Shown: positions 41,779-50,993, counted from the first letter of the stretch. The stretch is DNA of 64,000 nucleotides from Ruminococcaceae bacterium AM07-15 (GCA_003477405.1 QUDE01000003.1:62001-126000); one strand, 5' to 3'. Numbers and translations are program-made. Notes: generated by a model not told the origin, from the sequence alone.

Positions 41779-42732
41779 TTAAAAATTCAGCATGGGGGCA
41801 TCCAGCAAAATATCCTGTTTTTTCACCTTTTCCCAATCGAATAAAGAAACCAGTTCCCGGGGTGTAACCGCTTCTTCTTTGGGCAAAATCCCTGCCCAGA
41901 AGGCCAATTTCCCCACCAGCTCTTCCGGCCCGATCCGGCTGCGCAAAGCTCCCAGATCCAGATCCCCATCCCGTTTGGACAGACGGCGGCCATCGGGGGC
42001 CAGGAGCAGGGGCACATGATAATACTGGGGCTGGGTGAATCCCCACAACCGCTGAAGCCAGATCTGCCATGGCGTGGAGGAAAGAAGATCGCTGCCCCGC
42101 ACCACCTGACTCACTCCCATGACCCCATCGTCCCAGGTCACCGCCAGCTGATAGGCAAAGACTCCATCGGAGCGCCGTAGGATAAAATCCCCGCAGTCCC
42201 GGGCCAGATTTTCTTCATACACGCCCCGGCATCCGTCGGTGAAAGAGATCACTTCATCCGGTACACGAATGCGAATGGCCGGGCGGCGGTGTTTTTCTTT
42301 CTCCTGCCGCTCCTCCATGGTCAACTCCCGGCAGCGGCCACTGTAAATCACCTGCCCATCGGAGGCGTGAGGGGCCTCAGCGGCGTGCAGTTCTGCCCGG
42401 GTGCAGAAGCAGGGATACAGAAGCTCTTGCCGCTTCAGCAGATCCAAGGCCTTTGCATATTCCTCCTCCCGGCGGCTCTGCCAATACTGTTTCTCCTCTT
42501 CCCCAGGAATACCGGCGCCTTCGTCCCAATCCAGCCCCAGCCACAAAAGATCTTCCATCAGCACCCGGGCATAGCTCTCCCGGCTGCGCTGCGGGTCCAG
42601 GTCCTCCATACGCAGCAGAAGGCTTCCGCCCTGGCTGCGGGCCGAGAGCCAGGCCAAAAGGGCACAAAAGGCATTGCCCAGATGCATTCGTCCCGTAGGG
42701 CTGGGGGCAAACCGCCCTTTGATGGATTCCAT
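41779..42732 (-). CDS. gluQRS: Glutamyl-Q tRNA(Asp) synthetase
   Basis: 317 residues: a catalytic domain of class I GluRS without the anticodon-binding part. FAPSPTGRMHLGN is the HIGH motif, CFC...YSGRC the zinc site and RRLSKRDG the KMSKS-like loop. The enzyme attaches glutamate to queuosine at position 34 of tRNA-Asp. A tRNA-Asp(GTC) gene lies at 49.75 kb. The length fits GluQRS, not GluRS. Confidence 0.92.
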   Translation of the reverse strand: MESIKGRFAPSPTGRMHLGNAFCALLAWLSARSQGGSLLLRMEDLDPQRSRESYARVLMEDLLWLGLDWDEGAGIPGEEEKQYWQSRREEEYAKALDLLKRQELLYPCFCTRAELHAAEAPHASDGQVIYSGRCRELTMEERQEKEKHRRPAIRIRVPDEVISFTDGCRGVYEENLARDCGDFILRRSDGVFAYQLAVTWDDGVMGVSQVVRGSDLLSSTPWQIWLQRLWGFTQPQYYHVPLLLAPDGRRLSKRDGDLDLGALRSRIGPEELVGKLAFWAGILPKEEAVTPRELVSLFDWEKVKKQDILLDAPMLNF

Positions 42733-42879
42733 CGTCCATTCTCCTTCCTTTTTGGGGATATTTCTTGGAAAATCCGAAAAATTATTCTTTTCCCTTGCAA
42801 TTCATCGCTTTACAGAGTAGTCTATATAAGGCTGTCCTCTGGACAGGCCGCAACCACTATGGAAAGCAGGACACAAATC

Positions 42880-44262
42880 ATGTCAAAGACCAACGATCTG
42901 GGCAGAGATCCCATTGGAAAACTGGTGCTCAAACTGGCCATTCCCTCAATGCTGGCCCAATTCGTCAATGTATTCTACGGCATTGTGGATCGAATGTACA
43001 TCGGCCACATTTCTCATGTGGGTGATCTGGCGCTGGCCGGTGTGGGCGTGTGCGGTCCCATCGTCACCCTGATCTCTTCTTTTGCCTTTTTGGTGGGCTT
43101 GGGCGGGGCACCGCTGATGGCTATCCGTCTGGGTGAAAAAAACAAAGAAGGCGCCCAAAAGATCCTGGCCAATGCCTTTCTTATGCTCTGTGTTCTGGCC
43201 CTTTTGCTCACCGGTGCCGCTCTTTTATTGAAAAAGCCCATGCTCATGGCTTTCGGCGCCAGCGGCGCTACCTATGGCTATGCCAATGAATACATGACCA
43301 TTTATGTACTGGGCACCCTGTTCGCCATCCTGTCTGTGGGACTGAACCAGTATATCATCTGTCAGGGCTATTCCACCATGGGCATGGCCACGGTAATCAT
43401 CGGTGCTATCCTGAATGTGCTGCTGGACCCGGTGTTCATCTTCCTGCTGGGATTGGGCGTGCGGGGAGCTGCTTTGGCCACTGTGATCTCCCAGGCCGTT
43501 AGCTGCTTTTTTGTCATTTGGTTCCTCCGCAGCCGCAAACCCCAGATCTCCCTCACATTGGGAGGCTACTCCCCTTCCATCATGCGGCGGATCTTGCTGT
43601 TCGGTCTGTCTCCCTTTACCATCATCGCCACCGACAGCGTGCTGCTCATTGCCCTTAACAGCGTACTCCAGCGCTACGGCGGTGCCGAGATGGGAGACAC
43701 CTATATCACCGTGGCCACCATTGTGCTCAGCTATATGCAGCTGATTACCATGCCCCTGGGCGGCATCACCGGCGGCACCCAGCCCATTCACAGCTTTAAC
43801 TATGGTGCGAAGAAAGTGGACCGCATCCGCCTGGCCATCCGCAAAGTGCTGACGCTGTGTCTGGTTTTCACCGGCGTGATGTTCCTGATCAGCCAGTTAG
43901 CCGGTTATTATTTCGCCATGATCTTCACCCGCAGCGAAGAACTGCTTCGTCTGTCCTCCTGGGCCATCCGGGTGTTTACCTTCTCGGTGATCCCTCTGGC
44001 CTTCCAATATGAGTTTGTGGACACCTTTACCGCCCTGGGCATCGCCCGGGGAGCTCTCAGCCTGTCCCTCATCCGCAAAGCGGTCTTTTTGGTTTTCACC
44101 CTGGCTCTCCCCCACTTTCTAGGAGCCCAAGCCACCTTTTTTGCCGAGCCTGTCACCGACCTGCTCTGTGCCATCCTGACCAGCGCCGTGTTTTTAAGCA
44201 ACATCAACCGGCTTCTGGACGAACGGCTGGCCATGCCCGACGATGTACAACTGTATCAATGA
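42880..44262 (+). CDS. MATE-family transporter (second)
   Basis: 460 residues, twelve helices in two MatE repeats, starting MSKTNDLGRDPIGKLVLKLAIPSMLAQ, as in the DinF/NorM-like multidrug pumps. The ATG at 42880 is taken for its fit to the family; an in-frame ATG at 42859 would add seven residues, and neither has a strong ribosome site. Only 31 bp separate its stop from the converging DUF6530 gene. Confidence 0.88.
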   Translation: MSKTNDLGRDPIGKLVLKLAIPSMLAQFVNVFYGIVDRMYIGHISHVGDLALAGVGVCGPIVTLISSFAFLVGLGGAPLMAIRLGEKNKEGAQKILANAFLMLCVLALLLTGAALLLKKPMLMAFGASGATYGYANEYMTIYVLGTLFAILSVGLNQYIICQGYSTMGMATVIIGAILNVLLDPVFIFLLGLGVRGAALATVISQAVSCFFVIWFLRSRKPQISLTLGGYSPSIMRRILLFGLSPFTIIATDSVLLIALNSVLQRYGGAEMGDTYITVATIVLSYMQLITMPLGGITGGTQPIHSFNYGAKKVDRIRLAIRKVLTLCLVFTGVMFLISQLAGYYFAMIFTRSEELLRLSSWAIRVFTFSVIPLAFQYEFVDTFTALGIARGALSLSLIRKAVFLVFTLALPHFLGAQATFFAEPVTDLLCAILTSAVFLSNINRLLDERLAMPDDVQLYQ

Positions 44263-44293
44263 TCCATGCCGCCCCATTGCAGGGGTGGCATTT

Positions 44294-44773
44294 TTAATAG
44301 CCCATTTCCCGCAGGATGCGGGCCAGCACCCGAAAACGCTCGCCCAGCATTTCGTCGTCCTGGGCCAGAGCCTGATAGAACAAGGCAATGTCTTCATCAA
44401 TATGGGGATTTTCCCGGCAGATATCCACCGTCATAGCATCTCCCTGCAGTCCTACCCGAGCCACCGGACCGCCCTCTTCCTCATAGAGCTTGGGGAAGCG
44501 ATAGGCCTCCCGGAAATACAGCCGGGCCTGGCTGATGAGAATCGCCAGATCCAGCGCCCGGTGAAGGGGCAATTCCTCCGATTGCCGGGACCACTTTTCT
44601 CCGGTGTACCGCCAGACCTTGGCGGAAACATCCACCTTTCCCCGATCATTCCATTGGGCCAGGCCCAGAGAAAGACCTTTTGCATCGCTATGATAGGCCA
44701 TGCGGCCATCCACTTCTTCGTAGTTTTCCACCACGACCACTGGTTTGTGCTTTAATGTGGTTGGGATTTTCAT
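44294..44773 (-). CDS. DUF6530-like protein
   Basis: 159 residues beginning MKIPTTLKHKPVVVVENYEEVDG and ending RVLARILREMGY, resembling the DUF6530 family as I remember it. It is soluble, with conserved GLSLGLAQWNDRGKVDVSAKVWRYTG. No function is established. A TTGACA-17-TATACT promoter lies upstream, so it is probably transcribed alone. Confidence 0.65.
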   Translation of the reverse strand: MKIPTTLKHKPVVVVENYEEVDGRMAYHSDAKGLSLGLAQWNDRGKVDVSAKVWRYTGEKWSRQSEELPLHRALDLAILISQARLYFREAYRFPKLYEEEGGPVARVGLQGDAMTVDICRENPHIDEDIALFYQALAQDDEMLGERFRVLARILREMGY

Positions 44774-44825
44774 ATGTTCCTCCTGTATGCAGTAAATTAG
44801 TAAATTACTTGTTCAGTGCTTTTGG

Positions 44826-44854
44826 AGTATATCACAATCCCGATAACCTGTCAA
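44826..44854 (-). promoter_or_regulatory. Promoter of the DUF6530-like gene
   Basis: On the minus strand: TTGACA, 17-bp spacer, TATACT, about 50 bp before the start. Confidence 0.8.
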
Positions 44855-44861
44855 TCAAAAC

Positions 44862-44886
44862 AAAAAGGCCCCAAAGGGCCTTTTTT
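44862..44886 (-). terminator. rarA terminator
   Basis: AAAAAGGCCC and GGGCCTTTTT pair perfectly around CAAA, directly after the rarA stop. Confidence 0.9.
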
Positions 44887-46204
44887 ATGTTTTCTGGTGT
44901 TTTTTCCACTCCCGGATCTGTTCCAAGCGCTCTTTGAAGCGCTTTTCCAGTCCTTGTTCCGTAGGGTTATAGTATTGCTTTCCCCGGAGAGATTCCGGTA
45001 GGCATTCCATATCGGTGAGTTTTTCCTGGGTATCGTGGGCATATTGATAGCCCTCCCCATAATGGAGTTCCCGCATCAGTTGGGTGGGACTGTTGCGCAG
45101 ATGGAGCGGCACCGGCTGGGCCAGCTGTTCCAAAGCGTCCCGTTTGGCCCGCTCATAGCCCACATACAGGGCATTGGAGCGAGGCGCCAGCGATAAATAG
45201 ACCACGGCCTGAGCCAGAATCACATTGCATTCCGGAACGCCGATAAAATGGCAGGCCTGGTAGGCCTCCACCGCCAAAGACAGCGCCCGGCTGTCCGCCA
45301 GACCAATGTCCTCGCTGGCAAAACGAATCAGCCTGCGGGCCACATACAAAGGATCTTCTCCCGCTTCCAGCATCCGGGCCAGCCAATACATGGCGGCATC
45401 CGGATCGCTGTTGCGCATGGATTTGTGCAAGGCGGAAATCAGGTTATAGTGTTCCTCTCCGTTCTTGTCATAAAGCAGGGAACGCTGGCCAATGCACTGA
45501 TTCAGGATGTCCTCTGTGACAAATACGCCCTCCTGTGTTTTCTCCCCGTTGAGGGCTACCATCTCCAAGGTGTTGAGGGCCACCCGGGCATCCCCATTGG
45601 CAAACAGGGCGATCTTCTCCAAAAGTGCAATGTCGATATGTACATTTTGCTCCCCCAGTCCCTTGGGCGAAGTCACCGCCCGCTGGAGCATTTTCACCAG
45701 GTCCTCTCCACTGAGGGCTTGCAGCACAAACACCTTACACCGGGACAACAGCGCCGAATTGATCTCAAAGGAGGGATTTTCTGTGGTGGCCCCGATGAGA
45801 ATGATGCTTCCTTTTTCCACATAGGGAAGAAAGGCATCCTGCTGGGCCTTGTTGAACCGGTGAATCTCATCGATGAACAAAATGGTTTTCTGTCCCAAAA
45901 GCCGGGTGGTTTCCGCCTGAGCCATCACCTGACGCAGTTCTTTGATGCCGCTGGTTACGGCGCTGAAATTGACAAACTCCGCCTTGGTGTGCCGGGCAAT
46001 GATCCGGGCCAGGGTGGTCTTGCCCACTCCCGGCGGGCCCCAGAAGATCATAGAGGGCACCTCATCCTGCTCTATCATCTGCCGCAGCACCTTCCCCGGC
46101 CCCAGAAGATGCTCCTGCCCCACATAATCCTCCAATGTCTGGGGGCGCAGCCGGTCGGCCAAGGGTTGGCTCAGGCCTTTTTGATCAAAAAGGGATTGTT
46201 GCAT
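44885..46204 (-). CDS. rarA: Replication-associated recombination protein A (AAA+ ATPase)
   Basis: 439 residues. Walker A GPPGVGKTT, Walker B ILFIDEIHRFNK and the C-terminal MgsA region (ALHKSMRNSDPDAAMYWLARML, ASEDIGLADSRAL) identify RarA/MgsA. It acts at stalled forks and gaps with SSB and clamp-loader-like activity. The start is close to GGAGAT; the following XRE gene is 22 bp upstream on the same strand, so the two may share a transcript. Confidence 0.95.
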   Translation of the reverse strand: MQQSLFDQKGLSQPLADRLRPQTLEDYVGQEHLLGPGKVLRQMIEQDEVPSMIFWGPPGVGKTTLARIIARHTKAEFVNFSAVTSGIKELRQVMAQAETTRLLGQKTILFIDEIHRFNKAQQDAFLPYVEKGSIILIGATTENPSFEINSALLSRCKVFVLQALSGEDLVKMLQRAVTSPKGLGEQNVHIDIALLEKIALFANGDARVALNTLEMVALNGEKTQEGVFVTEDILNQCIGQRSLLYDKNGEEHYNLISALHKSMRNSDPDAAMYWLARMLEAGEDPLYVARRLIRFASEDIGLADSRALSLAVEAYQACHFIGVPECNVILAQAVVYLSLAPRSNALYVGYERAKRDALEQLAQPVPLHLRNSPTQLMRELHYGEGYQYAHDTQEKLTDMECLPESLRGKQYYNPTEQGLEKRFKERLEQIREWKKHQKT

Positions 46205-46226
46205 TCCCCCATCTCCTTCCCACTTT

Positions 46227-46505
46227 TTATTTTATTGTATCACCGGCGCCCTTTTCTGAAAAGCCCGGAAGCCCCAGCAATTCCTCCAGCGGCACCCGCA
46301 AGGCCCGGGAAAAGGCCACCAGCTCAAAATCCGCCACAAACCGCTCCCCCTTCTCCACCCGGCTCACCGCCTTCTGATCCAGCTGTACCTCCTGGAGCTG
46401 AAGCCGGGCGGCCAGCTCTCCCTGGGACAGCTTCCGTTCCCGACGAAAGCGGCGGATCTGCTCTCCACAAATATTGCTTCTGCCTTGGTAATCATAAATT
46501 TTCAC
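46227..46505 (-). CDS. XRE-family regulator
   Basis: 92 residues. The HTH lies at about 18-70 (RRFRRERKLSQGELAARLQLQEVQLDQKAVSRVEKGE), with a longer than usual turn between helices. It is read towards rarA. The intergenic region at its start carries repeated sites that it may bind. Confidence 0.85.
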   Translation of the reverse strand: MKIYDYQGRSNICGEQIRRFRRERKLSQGELAARLQLQEVQLDQKAVSRVEKGERFVADFELVAFSRALRVPLEELLGLPGFSEKGAGDTIK

Positions 46506-46515
46506 GGCAACCCTC

Positions 46516-46584
46516 TACCATAAAGATGACTATTTTTCTTGACTTTATCACAGTCATTTGGTAGTCTTACCGTAAAGATGACTA
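46516..46584. promoter_or_regulatory. Divergent control region with 17-bp direct repeat
   Basis: TACCATAAAGATGACTA (46516-46532) and TACCGTAAAGATGACTA (46568-46584) differ at one base and lie 52 bp apart. Between them, TTGACT-17-TAGTCT forms a plus-strand promoter, and the inverted motif GGTAGTC occurs once. This is a probable XRE operator controlling both directions. Confidence 0.65.
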
Positions 46585-46616
46585 AAATATATTTTCTTCT
46601 GGGGGGTGCATACCAT

Positions 46617-46997
46617 ATGGGGGCCTTGGCACAGGAACCGGTCAAACTGCTATTCTGCCGTCCATGGCAGGAAAAACGGGGGGCCTTTTTGCTGTGGATT
46701 GCCCTGGAATACACCCATCCCGGGCCGGATGGAGAAAGTTTCGCTTCTTCTGTCCTGTGCCATGCTTTCCAGGATGAAAAACCCTTGCTCCCCGGATTGG
46801 TATCAGGCCAGCCGCTTTTTTGTGCCAAGACCGCTTTCCGTCCCTTGGAAAAGGGGGAAAAGACACATATCCACCTATCCTACCAGCTGCTGGAACCGGA
46901 ACACCCCGTAGAACTGAAAATCTGTGCGTTTACCCCGCTCTCTCCTCCCCGCTGGCAATGCCGCTTTGTTTTATCTCCGCCTTGGACGACACTATGA
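46617..46997 (+). CDS. Hypothetical protein, unrecognised
   Basis: 126 residues beginning MGALAQEPVKLLFCRPW; beta-rich, with no signal or membrane helix. Longer in-frame starts exist at 46539 and 46578, but the ATG at 46617 has GGGGGGTG 8 nt upstream and leaves the operator region free. It faces the XRE regulator divergently. No family is recognised. Confidence 0.6.
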   Translation: MGALAQEPVKLLFCRPWQEKRGAFLLWIALEYTHPGPDGESFASSVLCHAFQDEKPLLPGLVSGQPLFCAKTAFRPLEKGEKTHIHLSYQLLEPEHPVELKICAFTPLSPPRWQCRFVLSPPWTTL

Positions 46998-47006
46998 TTT
47001 TTCCAC

Positions 47007-47042
47007 AAAAATACGCCGCAGAACTTTTCTGCGGCGTATTTT
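47007..47042. terminator. Bidirectional terminator
   Basis: AAAATACGCCGCAGAA and its complement TTCTGCGGCGTATTTT form a 16-bp stem between convergent genes; the last bases overlap the stop of the GGDEF gene. Confidence 0.9.
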
Positions 47043-48700
47043 CAATTTGATGAGGATTTGCTGCTTTCAGAGACTTTCTGAATATAGCGGGCCACCTTGG
47101 CATCTTCCATTTTGATATGATTGATCAGCCAACTGACCAACTGCTTATTGAGCCGTGATGCCAGTTGCGCTGTGCCACCTTCCACTTTTAACCGCCGTGC
47201 CAGATCCTCGGCCACCTTGCCAAAAGCCTGATGATACTGGTGATGGCTTTGGTAATCCGGATAGCCATAGCGCTGCTGCAGCTGCTCTTCATGGGCAAAA
47301 TGAGTCTGGGTGTACTGAACCAAAAAGTCTACGATACGGTTCAGTTCCTCCTGCCCTCGGCCTGCGGCACAGGCCTCCAGCAGCCGGTTGACTGCACTCA
47401 ACAACTGGCGATGCTCCCGGTCGATCTCCTCATTGCCTGTTTCCAGATCCTTGGACCAAACCCAAGTCATCACCACACCACCCAAACTATTCCGGGCGGC
47501 TTTCTTCATATTCTTCAGCACATACATCCGCTCATCGGCCAGTTTCATTACCTCAGCGGCCGAAAGCCTTTCTCCCCCATCCACATACACCACACCATAG
47601 CTGAGGGACATGGGAAAGCGCAGGGATTCTTCCTCCAGAACGCGATCCAGCCGTTCCATTTTTTCCACGATCACCGGCGCTTTGCAGCGGGGGAACAACG
47701 CGGCAAATTCATCGCCGCCGATCCGGCAAATCAGGTCGGTGGAGCGGCTGACCTGGAGCAAATGCTGAGCCACTGTTTTCAAATATTCATCGCCGGCATC
47801 ATGACCGAAATTGTCATTGGCGTATTTCAGCCCATCCAGATCGATCATGCAGAAGGTAAATTCCTTTCCTTCCTCCAGCATCTTCTCCAAATTTTCCAAA
47901 CAAAACCGGCGGTTATACAGATCCGTCAGCGCATCGGTATAGGCCAACCCTTCGATCTGCTCCTGATACTCCCGCTCACTGGTCACATCGGTGATGATGT
48001 GAGCACAAGCCATTTTTCCGCTCCATTGGATGCCATAGGTGCGAATCCGGAAGGTGCGGCGGCTCTCGCAGCAATGGTATTCAAAATCCCGGTTTTCACT
48101 GTGTTCCCGGCCGCAATGGCGGATAAACTCCAAAAACCGGTGGTAATTGCCACATTGATGCTGATCGGGCGTGGGATGCTCAAAAAATTGCTTGGCGCTT
48201 TGATTGGAATACACCACTTCTCCGCTTTCCTGGGATATAACCATGATCCAATCCTTCAAGCCATCCATCACGGCCTTCATCAGCTCCACCGATTCTCCCT
48301 GTATCTGGGACTGGATCTTCAGCTGGGATTCCCGTTCGGCCAGCTGGGCGATCATCCGGTTGAAAGAAGCTGAAAAATCCCCCAAAAAGTCCACGCTCTG
48401 GCTGTAATCCCCATTGGCCACCTGATTGGCCTGCCAGGTCAGATGCTTCAAGGCCGAATGAAGCTCCTTCAAACTGCCGGCCAGGAAATTATGGCGCCCT
48501 GGAGAAGGGGTGTCCAGGTTGCCTTTCCGCAGCTGGTCCAAAAAGCCGTTGGCTTCGGCCAGGCAATCGGCCAAATAAAAAATCCCATCCTGGAGGGTTT
48601 CCAACTCCTCTGACTGCACCCGGGGCTCTTTGGAAAGGGGTTTGTTGAGCAAAATGGTGCGAAGCTGCTGAACCAGAAGGTCGATATCCTGATTATCCAT
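47042..48700 (-). CDS. PAS-GGDEF-hemerythrin protein (diguanylate cyclase)
   Basis: 552 residues, no membrane helix. A HAMP-like/coiled-coil N-terminus (about 60-140) precedes a PAS domain (about 145-255), a GGDEF domain (about 260-420, active-site GGDEFAALF) and a C-terminal bacteriohemerythrin (about 420-545, with EIDREHRQLL, HFAHEEQL, HHQYHQAF, HIKMED). The GGDEF motif is intact, so it should make cyclic-di-GMP. The di-iron hemerythrin suggests control by oxygen or redox. Its start lies inside the end of the V4R gene. Confidence 0.9.
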   Translation of the reverse strand: MDNQDIDLLVQQLRTILLNKPLSKEPRVQSEELETLQDGIFYLADCLAEANGFLDQLRKGNLDTPSPGRHNFLAGSLKELHSALKHLTWQANQVANGDYSQSVDFLGDFSASFNRMIAQLAERESQLKIQSQIQGESVELMKAVMDGLKDWIMVISQESGEVVYSNQSAKQFFEHPTPDQHQCGNYHRFLEFIRHCGREHSENRDFEYHCCESRRTFRIRTYGIQWSGKMACAHIITDVTSEREYQEQIEGLAYTDALTDLYNRRFCLENLEKMLEEGKEFTFCMIDLDGLKYANDNFGHDAGDEYLKTVAQHLLQVSRSTDLICRIGGDEFAALFPRCKAPVIVEKMERLDRVLEEESLRFPMSLSYGVVYVDGGERLSAAEVMKLADERMYVLKNMKKAARNSLGGVVMTWVWSKDLETGNEEIDREHRQLLSAVNRLLEACAAGRGQEELNRIVDFLVQYTQTHFAHEEQLQQRYGYPDYQSHHQYHQAFGKVAEDLARRLKVEGGTAQLASRLNKQLVSWLINHIKMEDAKVARYIQKVSESSKSSSN

Positions 48701-49247
48701 TTTGCTCGCTCTCTTGCGATTTCACAGATGCTTCAAAACGGCACACCCGGGAGCCGGTGGCCCAGCAATCCACCTCGGTGACCACATACTCCTTTTGGGT
48801 ATAGACCTTCAGCACTCCGGCCAGGAACCCTTCATCATAATTGCACACGGTCTCCCCGGTGATGGGCAAACCGGAGCAGTCCAGATCTTCTCCCACCGTC
48901 AGCACGGCTTCCCCTGTATCCGGATCAAATTTTTCCACCCGCAAAATGCCGATTTTGCTCTCTTCCAGCACGCTTTGCAGATGGGCAACAAACTCATTGA
49001 AAGGCAGGCTCAGGTCCAACAGATGATTGGCAAACTCTTTCCCCGCCAGTTCACCTGCTTTACGGAAAATATCCACCGTTGCTTCGTTGCCATAGCGCTT
49101 GGCCAGCTCATCTTTAATGGTAAACTGAAACAGCCGGTAAACAAACACCGGCATATTTTCTCCCAGGTTCCTTCTTCCGTCGATCACATCGCCGATGGAT
49201 TCCCAGGTAAACTTGTTTTCATCTTGCTCCGAAAACAGATTGAACAT
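48693..49247 (-). CDS. V4R-domain (4-vinyl reductase) protein
   Basis: 184 residues. The second half shows the V4R pattern ending CWATGSRVCRFE, with Cys residues that may bind a metal or small hydrophobic ligand. The ATG at 49247 follows GGAGGAAAAG. It overlaps the GGDEF-hemerythrin gene by 8 bp (ATGGATAA), implying a two-gene signalling unit in which V4R may sense a ligand. No other function is known here. Between it and the tRNAs (49248-49425) nothing is seen. Confidence 0.82.
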   Translation of the reverse strand: MFNLFSEQDENKFTWESIGDVIDGRRNLGENMPVFVYRLFQFTIKDELAKRYGNEATVDIFRKAGELAGKEFANHLLDLSLPFNEFVAHLQSVLEESKIGILRVEKFDPDTGEAVLTVGEDLDCSGLPITGETVCNYDEGFLAGVLKVYTQKEYVVTEVDCWATGSRVCRFEASVKSQESEQNG

Positions 49248-49425
49248 AATCTTTTCCTCCCGATCCGATGCCGCGCTCCGGCGGCGCTCCAAACTCTCTT
49301 TGCATCCCATTATCTCTTAAAAGAGGAAAAAAGTAAAGACCCGCCTCTGTTTTTTCCATTGGAGTAAAGAAAAGCGGCGGACATACAGGGCGCTTCCTTT
49401 TCCATGCCCTTTTGTGGAAAAAACA

Positions 49426-49453
49426 AAAAAGACATCCAAAAGGATGTCTTTTT
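49426..49453. terminator. Terminator of the tRNA cluster
   Basis: AAAAAGACATCC pairs perfectly with GGATGTCTTTTT around AAAA, just after tRNA-Cys on the minus strand. Confidence 0.9.
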
Positions 49454-49458
49454 GTTAT

Positions 49459-49533
<75 letters not shown>

Positions 49534-49590
49534 ATACCATATACAGTTTAGATATATGGCAGGAATGCAAAACACATTCCTGCCATATTT

Positions 49591-49666
49591 TGGAGCGGAT
49601 GACGAGGCTCGAACTCGCTACCTCCACCTTGGCAAGGTGGCGCTCTACCAGATGAGCTACATCCGC
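49591..49666 (-). tRNA. tRNA-Gly (GCC)
   Basis: The acceptor GCGGATG pairs with CATCCGC, CCA is encoded, and the anticodon GCC sits in TTGCCAA with an intact T-loop GTTCGAGCC. Confidence 0.95.
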
Positions 49667-49669
49667 AAG

Positions 49670-49745
49670 TGGTGCCTCCGGCCGGAATCGAACCAGCGAC
49701 ACGGGGATTTTCAGTCCCCTGCTCTACCAACTGAGCTACAGAGGC
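49670..49745 (-). tRNA. tRNA-Phe (GAA)
   Basis: The acceptor GCCTCTG pairs with CGGAGGC (one G-T), CCA is encoded, and the anticodon GAA sits in CTGAAAA. Confidence 0.95.
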
Positions 49746-49749
49746 AAAT

Positions 49750-49826
49750 TGGCGACCGTGAACGGGCTCGAACCGTCGACCTCTAGCGTGACAGGCTAGC
49801 GTTCTAACCAACTGAACTACACGGCC
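49750..49826 (-). tRNA. tRNA-Asp (GTC)
   Basis: The acceptor GGCCGTG pairs with CACGGTC, CCA is encoded, and the anticodon GTC sits in CTGTCAC. It is the substrate class of GluQRS encoded at 41.8-42.7 kb. Confidence 0.95.
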
Positions 49827-49832
49827 ATAAAT

Positions 49833-49908
49833 TGGTGGGAACAACAGGGATCGAACCTGTGACCCTCTGCTTGTAAGGCAGATGCTCTCCCAGCTGAGCT
49901 ATGCTCCC
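49833..49908 (-). tRNA. tRNA-Val (TAC)
   Basis: The acceptor GGGAGCA pairs with TGTTCCC, CCA is encoded, and the anticodon TAC sits in CTTACAA. It is first in the five-gene tRNA transcript. Confidence 0.95.
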
Positions 49909-49929
49909 TCATTCGCAGCGAGCTTCTCT

Positions 49930-49958
49930 ATTCTAACAGAGAGAACGGTGTTTGTCAA
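49930..49958 (-). promoter_or_regulatory. Promoter of the tRNA operon
   Basis: On the minus strand: TTGACA, 17-bp spacer, TAGAAT, 22 bp before tRNA-Val. Confidence 0.85.
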
Positions 49959-50071
49959 GAAAAAAGTTTTTTCATTCTTTTTTCTGTCACACACCTTGCG
50001 GCGACGATAGTTATTATACCGGCTCAAACCACATCTGTCAACCTTTTTTTGATTTTTCTTCAAGATTTTTT

Positions 50072-50096
50072 GAAAAGGGGGCGATGCCCCCTTTTC
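50072..50096 (-). terminator. hslO terminator
   Basis: GAAAAGGGGGC pairs with GCCCCCTTTTC around GAT, just after the hslO stop on the minus strand. Confidence 0.85.
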
Positions 50097-50105
50097 ATCG
50101 GTTTC

Positions 50106-50993
50106 TCAGGGCCGTTTGGCCTGCTTTAAAAGGTCTGTCAGATCCTCTGTGGAAAACACATATTCTGCATCGCAGAACTGGCAGGTGATATGCGCATCCT
50201 CGCCGCTGTCCCGCAGCTCCCGCAGTTCCTTTTCTCCCATGCTGATCAGGGCCTGCTCCACTTTCTGCCGGGAACAATGGCACTCATAGGCCATCGGGTG
50301 TTTCTCCAGCACATGGAATCCCAGCCCTTCCAGAGCCTGGTCCATGATCTGCTCCATGGTCTTTCCCTGACTGAGCAGGCTGGTGACACTGGGCATGGAT
50401 GTAAAGCTCTTTTCCAGCTGATCCACCAAACTGTCCGGTGCACCGGGCATCAGCTGCACCAGGTAGCCACCGGCGGCTGTCACCTGCTGATCCCGTCCCA
50501 CCAGCACACCCAGAGCACACACCGTGGGCGTCTGCTCGCTTTCGGCATAATAACCGGCGATATCTTCGGCAATCTCTCCAGAACGGAGGGCCACTTTCCC
50601 AGAAAAAGGCTCCCGGGCGCCGATGTCCTTGATGACTGTGAGCAGTCCCTGGCGTCCCACGCCAAAGCCTACATCCAGCTTGCCGTCGGCGCGCAAAGGC
50701 AAGTCCACCGCCGGGTTCTGGAGATAGCCCCGCACATTGCCTTTATGATCGGCCACCGCTGTGATGGCCCCCAGCGGACCGCCGCCCCGGATCTGCACGG
50801 TCACCGAGCCGTTATCGCTCTTCAGGCCGTCGCCCATCATGGATGCCGCCGCCAGCGTACGGCCCAGGGCCGCCGTGGCCAAAGGCAAAGTGTGGTGAAT
50901 CTGACGGGCTCTCTCCACAAGACCGGTGCATTCCACTGCACTCACCGACACAAAGCCGTCTTTTGTCATACCGCGAATCAAATAATCTGTCAT
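50106..50993 (-). CDS. hslO: Hsp33 redox-regulated chaperone
   Basis: 295 residues. The N-terminal Hsp33 core (residues about 1-230) is followed by the redox zinc switch with CHC near 240 and CQFC near 272. Under oxidative and heat stress the four Cys form disulfides, zinc is released and the holdase turns on. Length and motifs are normal. A GGAGG-like site precedes the start. Confidence 0.95.
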   Translation of the reverse strand: MTDYLIRGMTKDGFVSVSAVECTGLVERARQIHHTLPLATAALGRTLAAASMMGDGLKSDNGSVTVQIRGGGPLGAITAVADHKGNVRGYLQNPAVDLPLRADGKLDVGFGVGRQGLLTVIKDIGAREPFSGKVALRSGEIAEDIAGYYAESEQTPTVCALGVLVGRDQQVTAAGGYLVQLMPGAPDSLVDQLEKSFTSMPSVTSLLSQGKTMEQIMDQALEGLGFHVLEKHPMAYECHCSRQKVEQALISMGEKELRELRDSGEDAHITCQFCDAEYVFSTEDLTDLLKQAKRP

